Under the pieces are notes generated by a model. That model was given only the letters and a program-made list of their open reading frames with translations. It was not told where the DNA came from and did not search any database. Positions 33,555 to 41,760 of a stretch of 64,000 bases of DNA are shown piece after piece (the first letter of the stretch is position 1; every line of letters starts with the position of its first letter). The position numbers and the translations under genes are program-made. Where the stretch lies: positions 1 through 64,000 of the forward strand of contig JAOAIK010000015.1 of NCBI GenBank assembly GCA_026414745.1, written 5' to 3'. The stretch comes from Roseococcus sp. GTDB taxonomy: Bacteria; Pseudomonadota; Alphaproteobacteria; Acetobacterales; Acetobacteraceae.

Positions 33555-34820
33555 ATGCCCCTGCTCGGCTGCATCGCCGACGATTTCACCGGCGCCACCG
33601 ACCTCGCCAGCATGCTGGTGCGGCACGGCATGCGCGCCGTGCAGCTCATCGGCGTGCCGGAAGGCCCCCTGCCCGAGGCCGATGCGCTCGTCGTCGCGCT
33701 CAAGTCCCGCACCATCCCGGCGGGCGAGGCGGTGGCGCAGTCGCTCGCCGCCTGCGAGGCGCTGCTCGGCGCCGGCGTGCGGCAGATCCTGTTCAAGTAC
33801 TGCTCCACCTTCGACAGCACCGACGAGGGCAACATCGGCCCCGTGGCGGAGGCGCTGATGCGTCGCCTCGGCGCGGGCTTCGCCATCGCCTGCCCGGCCT
33901 TCCCCGCCAATGGCCGCACCCTCTACCAGGGCCACCTCTTCGTCGGCGGGAACCTCCTCAACGAGAGCGGGATGGAGACGCACCCGCTCACCCCGATGAC
34001 GGACGCGAACCTGGTGCGCGTGCTGGGCCGGCAGACGCGGCTCGGCGTCGGCCTCATCCCCTTCGCGGTGGTGGAGCAGGGCGCGGCGGCGATCCGGCGC
34101 GAGATGGCGCGCCTGGCCGAGGCGGGCCGGGCGCTCGCCATCGCCGATGCGCTGACCGACGCCCATCTGATGGCGCTCGGCGAGGCCTGCGCCGAGCACC
34201 CGCTCGTCACCGGCGGCTCGGGCATCGCCATGGGCCTGCCGGAGAACTTCCGCCGCGCCGGGCTGCTGCCCGCGCGCAGCGACGCCGATGCGCTGCCCCC
34301 GCCCGGCGGCTTCTGCGCGGTGGTCGCGGGCTCCTGCTCGCGCGCCACGCTCGGGCAGATCGGCCTCGCGCGCGAGCACGCGCCGGTGCTGGAGCTCGAC
34401 GCCCTCGCCGCGCCCGATGCGGCGGCGCTGGCCGCCGAGGCGGCGGCCTGGGTCGAAGGCAGGCTCGACACGGCGCGCCCCGTGGTGATCGCCGCCTCCG
34501 CGCCCCCCGATCGCGTGGCCGCGCTTCAGGCGAAGCTCGGGCGCGAGGCCGCCGGCGCGCTGGTGGAGGCGGCGATGGCCGAGATCGCCGCCCATCTCGT
34601 CGCGCGCGGCGTGCGGCGCCTCGTGGTGGCGGGCGGCGAGACCTCGGGCGCGGTGGTGCAGCGCCTCGGCGTCACGCGGCTTCGCATCGGCGCGGAGATA
34701 GACCCCGGCGTGCCCTGGACCCACACCAGCATCCCCGCCGCGCCCGAGGGGCTCCACCTCGCGCTCAAGAGCGGCAATTTCGGCGCGCGGGACTTCTTCC
34801 TGAAGGCCTTCGCGGCATGA
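33555..34820 (+). CDS. otnK: 3-oxo-tetronate kinase (four-carbon acid sugar kinase)
   Basis: A 421-residue DUF1537-type kinase that phosphorylates 3-oxo-tetronate at O4 with ATP in threonate/erythronate breakdown. The substrate domain begins GCIADDFTGATDLASML, with KYCSTFDSTDEGNIG and CPAFPANGRTLYQGHLFV. The nucleotide domain has VVAGGETSGAVVQRLG and PWTHTSIP. LALKSGNFGARDFF near the end is the family signature. Its stop overlaps the otnC start (ATGA). Confidence 0.92.
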   Translation: MPLLGCIADDFTGATDLASMLVRHGMRAVQLIGVPEGPLPEADALVVALKSRTIPAGEAVAQSLAACEALLGAGVRQILFKYCSTFDSTDEGNIGPVAEALMRRLGAGFAIACPAFPANGRTLYQGHLFVGGNLLNESGMETHPLTPMTDANLVRVLGRQTRLGVGLIPFAVVEQGAAAIRREMARLAEAGRALAIADALTDAHLMALGEACAEHPLVTGGSGIAMGLPENFRRAGLLPARSDADALPPPGGFCAVVAGSCSRATLGQIGLAREHAPVLELDALAAPDAAALAAEAAAWVEGRLDTARPVVIAASAPPDRVAALQAKLGREAAGALVEAAMAEIAAHLVARGVRRLVVAGGETSGAVVQRLGVTRLRIGAEIDPGVPWTHTSIPAAPEGLHLALKSGNFGARDFFLKAFAA

Positions 34821-35434
34821 GCGAGGCGGCGCTGCGCGCGGAGATGGTGGCGCTCGGCGCCTCGCTGTTCCAGCGCGGCTTCTCGGTGGGAAGCGCGGGC
34901 AACATCTCGGTGCGCCTGCCCGACGGCTATCTGATGACGCCGACCAACTCCTGCCTCGGCCGGCTGGAGGCGGCGCGGATCAGCAAGCTCGACCTCGCCT
35001 GGAACCATGTGGGGGGCGACCGGCCGACGAAGGAGGTGTTCCTGCACCGCGCCTTCCTCGAGGCGCGGCCCGACGCCGGGGCGGTGGTGCATCTGCACTC
35101 CACCTGCGCCACCGCCCTCTCCTGCCTGGATGGCGCGATCCCGCCGCTCACGCCCTATTTCGTGATGCGGGCGGGGCGCGAGATCCCGCTCATTCCCTAT
35201 TACCGGCCCGGCGATCCGGCGATGGAGCCCGCCATCCACGCCGCCGCGCGCCGCGCCAAGGCCGTGCTGCTGGCCAACCACGGCCCCGTGATCTGCGGCC
35301 CCAGCCTGACCGAGGCGGTGAACGCCGCCGAGGAGCTGGAGGAGGCCGCGAAGCTCGCGCTGCTGCTGCGCGGCGCGAACCCCCGCCTGCTCACGCCGGC
35401 GCAGCTGGACGAGCTGCTGCGCCACTTCGGCTGA
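34817..35434 (+). CDS. otnC: 3-oxo-tetronate 4-phosphate decarboxylase (class II aldolase family)
   Basis: A 205-residue zinc enzyme of the class II aldolase/adducin family that decarboxylates 3-oxo-tetronate 4-phosphate to dihydroxyacetone phosphate. The zinc histidines are in VVHLHSTCATAL and ANHGPVICG; SAGNISVRLPDGYLMTPT binds the phosphate. Coupling to otnK by a 4-base overlap fixes its role better than the family alone. The pathway's ltnD is at 10085-11005; the isomerase otnI is not in the window. Confidence 0.9.
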   Translation: MSEAALRAEMVALGASLFQRGFSVGSAGNISVRLPDGYLMTPTNSCLGRLEAARISKLDLAWNHVGGDRPTKEVFLHRAFLEARPDAGAVVHLHSTCATALSCLDGAIPPLTPYFVMRAGREIPLIPYYRPGDPAMEPAIHAAARRAKAVLLANHGPVICGPSLTEAVNAAEELEEAAKLALLLRGANPRLLTPAQLDELLRHFG

Positions 35435-35465
35435 GCGGACCTCGTCACCCACCCCGAGAGAGCCC

Positions 35466-36059
35466 ATGGACCGCACCGCGCCCACCGACCACCCCGTCAG
35501 CCCCGCCATCGCCGCGCGCTGGAGCCCGCGCAGCTACCTCGAGGAGCCGATCCCCGACGAGACGCTGCGCCGCGTGCTGGAAGCCGGGCGCTGGGCGGCC
35601 TCGGCCTACAACGAGCAGCCCTGGCTCTTCCTCGTCACGCGCAAGCATGTGGAGCCGGAGGCGCATGCGAAGCTGCTCGCCTGCCTCGTGCCCTTCAACC
35701 AGGGCTGGGCCGTGCGCGCGCCGGTGCTGATGCTCGCCTGCTACCGCCAGACCATGGCGGCGAAGGGCACGCCCAACCGCTGGGCCGCCTATGACACGGG
35801 GCAGGCCAGCAGCGCCATGGCCATCGAGGCCGCCGCGCTCGGCCTGCAGATCCATCAGATGGCGGGCTTCGACGCGGCGGCCGCGCGCGCCGCCTTCGCC
35901 ATCCCGGAGGATGTGGAGCCCATCGCCGCCATGACGCTCGGCAAGCCGGGGCCGGCCAGCGTGCTCGACGAGGCGCTGGCACAGCGCGAGACGGCCCCGC
36001 GCCAGCGCAAGCCCTTCGACGAGCTGTTCTTCGCCGGCGCCTGGGGCGCGGGATTGTAG
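35466..36059 (+). CDS. Nitroreductase family protein
   Basis: A 197-residue FMN oxidoreductase. Typical segments are IAARWSPRSYLEEPIPDETL (FMN-binding Arg-Ser), AGRWAASAYNEQPW and AAYDTGQASSAMAIEAAALGLQIHQM, then IAAMTLGKPG near the C-terminus. Members reduce nitro groups, quinones or enones with NAD(P)H; the physiological substrate is unknown. It follows otnC by 31 bases. It converges on the histone-like gene with a long hairpin in between. Confidence 0.87.
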   Translation: MDRTAPTDHPVSPAIAARWSPRSYLEEPIPDETLRRVLEAGRWAASAYNEQPWLFLVTRKHVEPEAHAKLLACLVPFNQGWAVRAPVLMLACYRQTMAAKGTPNRWAAYDTGQASSAMAIEAAALGLQIHQMAGFDAAAARAAFAIPEDVEPIAAMTLGKPGPASVLDEALAQRETAPRQRKPFDELFFAGAWGAGL

Positions 36060-36081
36060 CCGCATCCGCCCTGGACGCGCG

Positions 36082-36112
36082 CAGGGCGCCGCCCCCGAGG
36101 AGCGGCGCCCTG
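36082..36112. terminator. Strong hairpin between convergent genes
   Basis: A perfect 11-bp inverted repeat (36082-36092 with 36102-36112, nine-base loop) lies midway between the nitroreductase and the histone-like gene. It could stop transcription from both sides, but no T-run follows on either strand. Confidence 0.5.
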
Positions 36113-36137
36113 GCCTCATCGCGCCGTCCGGCGCGAG

Positions 36138-36650
36138 TCAGGTGCTCGGCGTCTCGGCCGGAGCGGGGGCGGCGGAGGGCGCCGCGGCAGCAGCCGCCGC
36201 CCGCTTGGCCGCGCGCGTCGCGGCGGCCTTCTTCGCCGCCTCCACGCGCTTGGGGTCGGCCGCCTTCTTCGGCGCCGCCTTCTTCGCGGCCGGCTTCTTC
36301 GCCGCCGCCTTCTTCGGCGCCGCCGCCTTCTTCGCGGCCGGCTTCTTCGCCGCCGCCTTCTTCGCGGCCGGCTTCTTCGCCGCCGCCTTCTTCGGCGCCG
36401 CCGCCTTCTTCGCGGCCGCCTTCTTCGGCGCGGCTGCCTTCCTCGCGGCCGGCTTCTTCGCCGCCGCCTTCTTCGGCGCCGCCGCCTTCTTCGCGGCCGG
36501 CTTCTTCGCCGCCGCCTTCTTCGGCGCCGCCGCCTTCTTCGCCGCGACCCGAGCGCGCGCCGTGGCCGGCTTGGCCGTGCGGCGGCCGGTCGCCATCGCC
36601 ATCGCCATCGCGCGAGGGGCCTTCTCGGGGGTGTCGGTGCTGTCGGTCAC
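36138..36650 (-). CDS. Histone H1-like, Lys/Ala/Pro-rich DNA-binding protein
   Basis: A 170-residue very basic protein. After an acidic start (MTDSTDTPEKAPRAM) and a short Arg-rich stretch, residues about 36-135 consist of repeats built from KKAAAPKKAAAKKPAAK. It ends in an Ala/Pro tail. This resembles the C-terminal tail of eukaryotic H1 and bacterial H1-like proteins (AlgP, HctB type), which bind DNA without base preference. The repeated DNA makes the copy number prone to change by slippage. The 585-bp gap upstream should hold its promoter. Confidence 0.82.
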   Translation of the reverse strand: MTDSTDTPEKAPRAMAMAMATGRRTAKPATARARVAAKKAAAPKKAAAKKPAAKKAAAPKKAAAKKPAARKAAAPKKAAAKKAAAPKKAAAKKPAAKKAAAKKPAAKKAAAPKKAAAKKPAAKKAAPKKAADPKRVEAAKKAAATRAAKRAAAAAAAPSAAPAPAETPST

Positions 36651-37044
36651 GGTGGATCTCCTTGCTGCGCGCGTCGCGCGTCACCTGTGGGGCATTGAGA
36701 CGGATCCGGCCGCCGCGCCCTCTCGCGGAGACGGCCGGTACAGACCTGTGCAGGCCGGGATTCCGGCGAAGGAGAAAGGCCCGGCGCGCCCAATGCGCCT
36801 TCGCCCGGCATCAGGCGACGGCCTCATGCCCTTCCTCCGAACCACCCGGGAGGCTTCCCCCATCGGACCCTGATCGCGAATCACGGATCACCCATCCTGC
36901 ACGACGCCCGCGCTGGCCTGCGATTCCTTGCGACCCTCGCTCGCGCGACGTGCGCGGATGTGCGGGCGGGCAGTCGAATCGCTCGTCAATGCGTGCGTGC
37001 GCAACGCTATCGGAATGCGCATCGCAGGTGTCAAACACAATCTT

Positions 37045-37087
37045 GAGTCGCGCGCGCATTTTCGTCGCGCGTGAGTCGCGCGCGCAT
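37045..37087. repeat. 15-bp direct repeat in CG-alternating DNA
   Basis: GAGTCGCGCGCGCAT occurs at 37045-37059 and again at 37073-37087. The copies contain GAGTC, a GANTC site recognised by the alphaproteobacterial CcrM methylase, and a CG-alternating run. No function is known. Confidence 0.6.
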
Positions 37088-37119
37088 CATCCGCGCGCGC
37101 CGCGCATCGCGCATGCGAA

Positions 37120-37148
37120 GAGGGCGAGAGAGCCCATCCCTCGCCCTC
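37120..37148 (-). terminator. Candidate terminator downstream of citrate synthase
   Basis: A perfect 9-bp stem (37120-37128 with 37140-37148, 11-base loop) lies 88 bases after the citrate synthase stop on the minus strand. Only two Ts follow the stem in that direction, so the evidence is moderate. Confidence 0.4.
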
Positions 37149-37181
37149 GTCCACCATGCTCAGTGATCCCGTCCGGCGCAC

Positions 37182-37260
37182 TCCGCGCTGCGCGAGCGGC
37201 ACGCCTTTCCCCGGCGCGCCGCTGACCGCGCAGCGCTATCCGCGCTGCGCGAGCGGCACG
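37182..37260. repeat. 22-bp duplication of the citrate synthase 3' end
   Basis: The 22 bases at 37239-37260, which encode the last residues VPLAQRG of citrate synthase and part of its stop, recur exactly at 37182-37203, 57 bases downstream. The copy is outside the gene and looks like a small local duplication. Confidence 0.75.
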
Positions 37261-38369
37261 ACCTTGCGCTGCTCCACCCCGGTGTAGCGCGAAAGGGGGC
37301 GGATCAACCGGTTGTCGGCGGCCTGCTCCAGCACATGCGCAGCCCAGCCGGTGATGCGCGAGCAGACGAAGATCGGGGTGAACATCGGGATGTCGAAGCC
37401 CATCAGGTAGTAGGCGGGCCCGGCGGGGAAATCGAGGTTGGGATGGATTCCCTTCTCCCGCAGCATCACACGGGCCAGCACCGCCGAGGTCTCCATCCAG
37501 CGCTTGTCGCCCACAACCTCGGCCATCAGCTCCGCGTACTTCTTCATGGTCGGCACGCGGCTGTCGCCGTTCTTGTACACCCGGTGACCGAAGCCCATCA
37601 CCAGGGCCTTGTGGTCGAAGCGCTCGCGCAACCAGGCCTCGGCCGCCTCGGGGCCGGGGATCTCCTTGAGCATGTGCATCACCGCCTCGTTGGCCCCGCC
37701 ATGCAGAGGGCCCTTCAGCGCCGCGATGGCCGCGGTGATCGCCGCGTGCATGTCCGCCATGGTCGAGGTGACGGTCCGGGCGGTGAAGGTGGAGGCGTTG
37801 AAGGTGTGCTCGGCGTAGAGGATCATCGAGACGTCGAAGGCCTTGATCACCTCCTTCTGCGGCACCCGCCCGAACACCATGTGGAAGAAGTTCTCGCACC
37901 AGGGCAGGGCGGGGTCGGGCGCGATGGGCTCGAGCCCCTTCGAAAGCCGATTCGTCGCCGCCACCGCGCAGGGAATCTTGGCGAAGAGCCGCATCGCCTT
38001 GCGCCGCTGGGCGGCATCCGAGATGTCGGCCGTCTCGGGGTCCTCCATGCCCATGAAGGAGACGGCGGTGCGAATCGCATCCATCGGGTGGGCGTCCTTC
38101 GGGAACTCCCGCAGCACCCGCAGCAGGGCGGGGCTCAAGCCCCGCTCGGCCTTCTCCGCCGCCTGGAAGGCCGCAAGCTCGGCGCGCGTGGGCAGCTCGC
38201 CGTTCCAGAGAAGGTAGGCGACCTCGTCGAAGCTCGCCTCCTCGCAGAGATCCTGCACCGCATAGCCGCGATAGGTGAGGCTGTTGGTCTCCGGCATCAC
38301 CTTGGAGATGGCGCTGTCGTCGGCATAGACGCCGACCAGCCCCTTCCGCACCTCGATGGCTTCGGACAT
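37236..38369 (-). CDS. Citrate synthase (short, 2-methylcitrate-synthase-like type)
   Basis: A 377-residue citrate synthase. Active-site histidines and aspartate are in LKGPLHGGANEAVMHML, GFGHRVYKNGDSRVP and NLDFPAGPAYYLMG. It condenses oxaloacetate with acetyl-CoA, and proteins of this short group often also accept propionyl-CoA. It lacks the extra N-terminal domain of the 430-residue E. coli type, so NADH inhibition is not expected. ATG 38369 is chosen because family homology begins at MSEAIEVRKGLVGV. Its upstream gap of 78 bases separates it from tsaC on the same strand. Confidence 0.92.
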   Translation of the reverse strand: MSEAIEVRKGLVGVYADDSAISKVMPETNSLTYRGYAVQDLCEEASFDEVAYLLWNGELPTRAELAAFQAAEKAERGLSPALLRVLREFPKDAHPMDAIRTAVSFMGMEDPETADISDAAQRRKAMRLFAKIPCAVAATNRLSKGLEPIAPDPALPWCENFFHMVFGRVPQKEVIKAFDVSMILYAEHTFNASTFTARTVTSTMADMHAAITAAIAALKGPLHGGANEAVMHMLKEIPGPEAAEAWLRERFDHKALVMGFGHRVYKNGDSRVPTMKKYAELMAEVVGDKRWMETSAVLARVMLREKGIHPNLDFPAGPAYYLMGFDIPMFTPIFVCSRITGWAAHVLEQAADNRLIRPLSRYTGVEQRKVVPLAQRG

Positions 38370-38447
38370 GGCGTGTCTTCCTCTCCCCTGCCGTGTTGCG
38401 CGGCAGCTTAAGCGCGCGCGCCCGCGCGGCAAGGTGGCGGGCCGCGC

Positions 38448-39413
38448 CTATGCGCGCGGCGCGGCGGCGCGCGCGAGCCGGTCGCGGATCGCGGGCGCGA
38501 GGCCGCCGCCCGGCACCGGCATGGCCGCGATGCCGCGCAGCCCAAGGCGCTGGCCTTCCGCATCCAGCCGGCGCAGCGCGCCGAACAGGTTGCGCGCCGC
38601 CTCGCGATCGTCGCGCGACAGCGAGAGCTGCTCGGTGATCGCCGCGCCCGGCAGCGGCGGACCGAAGGCGAGCAGCGCCTCGTCCGCCGCCACCTCCCGC
38701 GCCTCGAGCCGCAGCGGCAGCGCCGGCGCGTAGTGCGAGAGAAGCAGCCCCGGGCTGCGCAGCGTGGGCGCGGGCGCCGCCTCCGGCGGCAGCGGCCGGC
38801 CCACCGGGCCGATCACCGCCTCGATCTCCTCCACCGGCACCCCTCCGGGCCGCAGCAGCGCCGCGCCGCCTGCGGCAAGGTCGAGCACGGTGGACTCCAC
38901 GCCGACCGCGCACTCCCCGCCATCGAGGATGGCCGCGATCCGCCCGCCGAGCTCCTCCATCACATGCGCGGGGCTTGTCGGGCTCACGCGTCCCGAGCGG
39001 TTGGCCGAGGGCGCGGCCACCGGCCCGCCGAAGGCGCGCAGCATGGCGAGCGCGAGATCATGCGCCGGCACCCGCACCGCCAGCGTGTCGAGGCCCGCGC
39101 CCGCCAGAAGCTCCACCCGGCAATCGGCCAGGCGCGGCAGCACGAGGGTGAGCGGCCCGGGCCAGAAGCGCGCGGCCAGCGCGCGCGCGCGCGCATCGGC
39201 GCGCACCTGCGCGAAGGCGGCATCGGCGTCGGCGAAGTGGCAGATCAGCGGGTTGAAGTGCGGCCGGCCCTTGGCGGCGAAGATCTCCGCCACCGCCCTG
39301 CCGTTGCAGGCATCCGCCCCCAGCCCATAGACCGTCTCCGTCGGGAAGGCGACCAGCGCGCCGGCGCGCAGCAGCGCCGCGGCGTCGAGCGGATCCCGCA
39401 GCAGCGCCGTCAC
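38448..39413 (-). CDS. Threonylcarbamoyl-AMP synthase (Sua5 type)
   Basis: A 321-residue enzyme making threonylcarbamoyl-AMP from threonine, bicarbonate and ATP for the t6A37 modification of ANN-decoding tRNAs. The YrdC domain has VAFPTETVYGLGADA, KGRPHFNPLICH and PVAAPSANRSGRVSPT; VGVESTVLDL and LLRPGGV follow. The extra C-terminal domain (SPGLLLSHYAPALPL onwards) shows it is the long Sua5 form, not the short TsaC. It starts 6 bases after cysQ on the same strand. Confidence 0.92.
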   Translation of the reverse strand: MTALLRDPLDAAALLRAGALVAFPTETVYGLGADACNGRAVAEIFAAKGRPHFNPLICHFADADAAFAQVRADARARALAARFWPGPLTLVLPRLADCRVELLAGAGLDTLAVRVPAHDLALAMLRAFGGPVAAPSANRSGRVSPTSPAHVMEELGGRIAAILDGGECAVGVESTVLDLAAGGAALLRPGGVPVEEIEAVIGPVGRPLPPEAAPAPTLRSPGLLLSHYAPALPLRLEAREVAADEALLAFGPPLPGAAITEQLSLSRDDREAARNLFGALRRLDAEGQRLGLRGIAAMPVPGGGLAPAIRDRLARAAAPRA

Positions 39414-39419
39414 GGCGCC

Positions 39420-40190
39420 TCAGCCCTCGCGCCCCCAGGCGATGAAGCCCTCGTTGCGGTAGCCCGGCTTGCCGTAGCGCAGCCGCGCGCCGGCGGCGTC
39501 GAGCATGCGCCCGCCCGCCGCCTCCAGCACCGCCTGGGCGGCGGCCGTGTCCCACTCCATGGTGCGGCCATCGAGCCGCGGCGAGACATCGGCCAGACCT
39601 TCGGCGATGCGGGCGTATTTGAGCGCGGAGCCCATCACCAGCGTCTCGACCACGGGCAGGGGCGGCCGGAAACCCGCCTCGCCCGTGTCCTTGCGGTGGC
39701 TGCGGCTCGCCATCAGCGTCAGCCCCTCGGGCGGGGGGCGGCGGGCGGCGATGGGGCTGCGCACCCCGCCGCGCTCCACCCAGGCGCCGCGCCCGAGCAG
39801 CCCGGCGTAGATCGCGGGTTCCGCCGGCGCGCCGAGCACGCCGAGCGTCGCATAGCCCTCCTCCACCAGCGCAATGCACACGCAGTATTCGGGCAGGCCG
39901 GCCGCGAACTCCTTGGTGCCGTCCAGCGGATCGACCAGCCAGAAGCGCGGCGGGGGCGCGGGCGGCTCGCTCCCCGCGGCCATCGCCTCCTCGGCGATGA
40001 TGGGGATCTCCGGGACGGCGGCGCGCAGCCCTTCGATGATGATGCCCTCCGAGAGATGGTCGGCGGCGGTGACGGGGCTGGCGTCGCCCTTGCGCTCCAC
40101 GGCGAAGCCGGCGCGGCGCACGGCCTCGATCGCGCCCCCCGCCTCGCGCGCGAGGCGGACGGCCAGTTCGAGCAGGTCCTCGTGGGTCAT
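39420..40190 (-). CDS. cysQ: 3'(2'),5'-bisphosphate nucleotidase
   Basis: A 256-residue member of the inositol monophosphatase superfamily that hydrolyses PAP to AMP in sulfur assimilation. Metal-binding motifs are IIAEEAM (Glu67-Glu68) and WLVDPLDGTKEF (Asp87, Asp90), with MEWDTAAAQAVLEAAGG near the C-terminus. The KEF after the motif and SRSHRKD favour CysQ over inositol monophosphatase (a separate suhB-type gene is at 56963). It diverges from pepA and is followed by the Sua5 gene. Confidence 0.9.
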   Translation of the reverse strand: MTHEDLLELAVRLAREAGGAIEAVRRAGFAVERKGDASPVTAADHLSEGIIIEGLRAAVPEIPIIAEEAMAAGSEPPAPPPRFWLVDPLDGTKEFAAGLPEYCVCIALVEEGYATLGVLGAPAEPAIYAGLLGRGAWVERGGVRSPIAARRPPPEGLTLMASRSHRKDTGEAGFRPPLPVVETLVMGSALKYARIAEGLADVSPRLDGRTMEWDTAAAQAVLEAAGGRMLDAAGARLRYGKPGYRNEGFIAWGREG

Positions 40191-40277
40191 GGGCGCTGGT
40201 TAGGCGGCCGCGCGGGATGACGCAATGCATGCGCGCCCCTATCGTGGAGAAAACCGGAATCGCCGCAGGACATCGCC

Positions 40278-41756
40278 ATGCTCGACATCGCCTTCGCCAA
40301 GCCCGCGCTTCCCAAGGCGGGCGCCCTCGCGCTGCTGCTGGGCGAGGAGGCGCCGCTCTCGGGCCTCGCCGCGCAGCTCGACGCCGCGATGCAGGGCGGG
40401 CTCGCGCGCGCGCTGGAGGCCGCGGGCTTCAAGGGGCGCAAGGGCCAGTCCGTCACGCTCTGGGCGCCCCTCGAGGGCCTCACGCGCGTCGCGGTGATCG
40501 GCGCGGGCAGGCCGGAGGGGCTGGAATGGGAGAAGCTCGGCGCCGCCGCCGCCGCCGCGCTCTCGGCCGAGCCCGCCGCGCTGCTCGCCGCCGAGGGGGC
40601 GGACGCGAAGGCGCTCGCCGCCATCGCCATGGGCGCGGTGCTGCGCCGCTACCGCTTCGACCGCTACCGCACCACCGAGAAGCCCGAGGAGAAGCCGAAG
40701 CTCGCGAAGCTCACCCTCGCCACGGCCGAGGCCGCCGCCGCCCGCGCCGCCTTCGCGCCGATGAAGGCGGTGGCGGAGGGCGTCTTCCTCGCGCGCGACC
40801 TCGTCTCCGAGCCCGCCAACATCCTCACCCCCGCCGCCTTCGCCGAGCGCTGCCTGGCGCTCGGCAAGCTCGGGCTGGAGGTGGAGGTGCTGGGGCCGAA
40901 GGAGATGAAGAAGCACGGCATGGGTGCGCTGCTCGGCGTGGCGCAGGGCTCGGCGCATGAGCCGCGCCTCGTCGTGCTGCGCTGGCACGGGGCGCAGGCG
41001 GGCAAGGCCAGGGGCGCCAAGGCCGAGAAGCCCGTCTGCTTCGTCGGCAAGGGCGTGACCTTCGACACCGGCGGCATCTCCATCAAGCCCGCCGCCGGCA
41101 TGGAGGACATGAAGTGGGACATGGCCGGCGCGGGCGCGGTGGCCGGCCTCATGGCCGCGCTCGCGGGGCGCAAGGCGAAGGTGGACGCGGTCGGCCTGCT
41201 CGGCCTGGTCGAGAACATGCCCTCGGGCACCGCCCAGCGCCCGGGCGATGTGGTGAAGAGCGCCTCGGGCCAGACCATCGAGGTGATCAACACCGACGCG
41301 GAAGGTCGCCTCGTGCTGGCCGACGTGTTCCACTACGCCATCGAGCGCTTCGACCCGCAGTTCATGGTGGACCTCGCCACGCTGACGGGCGCCATCATCA
41401 TCGCGCTCGGCCACGAGCATGCGGGCCTCTTCGCGAACGACGAGGAGCTGGCCGCGCGGATCGAGGCGGCGGGCCGCGCCACGGGCGAGCTGTGCTGGCG
41501 CATGCCGCTGGCCGAGGCCTACGACAAGCAGCTCAAGTCCGACATCGCCGACATGAAGAACGTGGGCGGCCGGCCGGGCGGCGCGATCACCGCCGCGCAG
41601 TTCCTGCAGCGCTTCGTGCAGGGCAAGCGCTGGGCGCATCTCGACATCGCCGGCACGGCCTGGAGCAGCAAGGACAGGGACACGGTGCCCAAGGGCGCCA
41701 CCGCCTTCGGCGTGCGGCTGCTCGACCGCCTGGTCGCGGACCACTACGAGGGCTGA
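40278..41756 (+). CDS. pepA: Leucyl aminopeptidase (M17)
   Basis: A 492-residue cytosolic aminopeptidase with the N-terminal regulatory domain and the C-terminal catalytic domain. Zinc ligands and catalytic residues are in [28 protein letters not shown] and [35 protein letters not shown] follows. It removes N-terminal residues from peptides. A second M17 gene starts 5 bases later, and holC lies downstream, an order recalling E. coli pepA-holC. Confidence 0.93.
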   Translation: MLDIAFAKPALPKAGALALLLGEEAPLSGLAAQLDAAMQGGLARALEAAGFKGRKGQSVTLWAPLEGLTRVAVIGAGRPEGLEWEKLGAAAAAALSAEPAALLAAEGADAKALAAIAMGAVLRRYRFDRYRTTEKPEEKPKLAKLTLATAEAAAARAAFAPMKAVAEGVFLARDLVSEPANILTPAAFAERCLALGKLGLEVEVLGPKEMKKHGMGALLGVAQGSAHEPRLVVLRWHGAQAGKARGAKAEKPVCFVGKGVTFDTGGISIKPAAGMEDMKWDMAGAGAVAGLMAALAGRKAKVDAVGLLGLVENMPSGTAQRPGDVVKSASGQTIEVINTDAEGRLVLADVFHYAIERFDPQFMVDLATLTGAIIIALGHEHAGLFANDEELAARIEAAGRATGELCWRMPLAEAYDKQLKSDIADMKNVGGRPGGAITAAQFLQRFVQGKRWAHLDIAGTAWSSKDRDTVPKGATAFGVRLLDRLVADHYEG

Positions 41757-41760
41757 CGCG

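Larger units (their letters stand above)
36651..37235. other. 585-bp non-coding stretch between the histone-like gene and citrate synthase
   Basis: No convincing gene is seen on either strand. It should hold the promoter of the histone-like gene (near 36650-36750) and the 3' region of citrate synthase (near 37235). Around 36870-37060 base composition is less GC-rich than elsewhere, followed by runs of alternating CG (37049-37110). It includes a 15-bp direct repeat, a hairpin and a partial copy of the citrate synthase 3' end, listed separately. Confidence 0.7.

Noticed and set aside
36662-37225. Plus-strand frame across the non-coding gap next to citrate synthase
   Set aside because: Composition is irregular, there is no ribosome site or homology, and it crosses repeats and a hairpin.
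37236-38369. Dedicated 2-methylcitrate synthase (prpC)
   Set aside because: No prpB, prpD or acnD genes are adjacent; the short citrate synthase type alone does not prove propionate metabolism.
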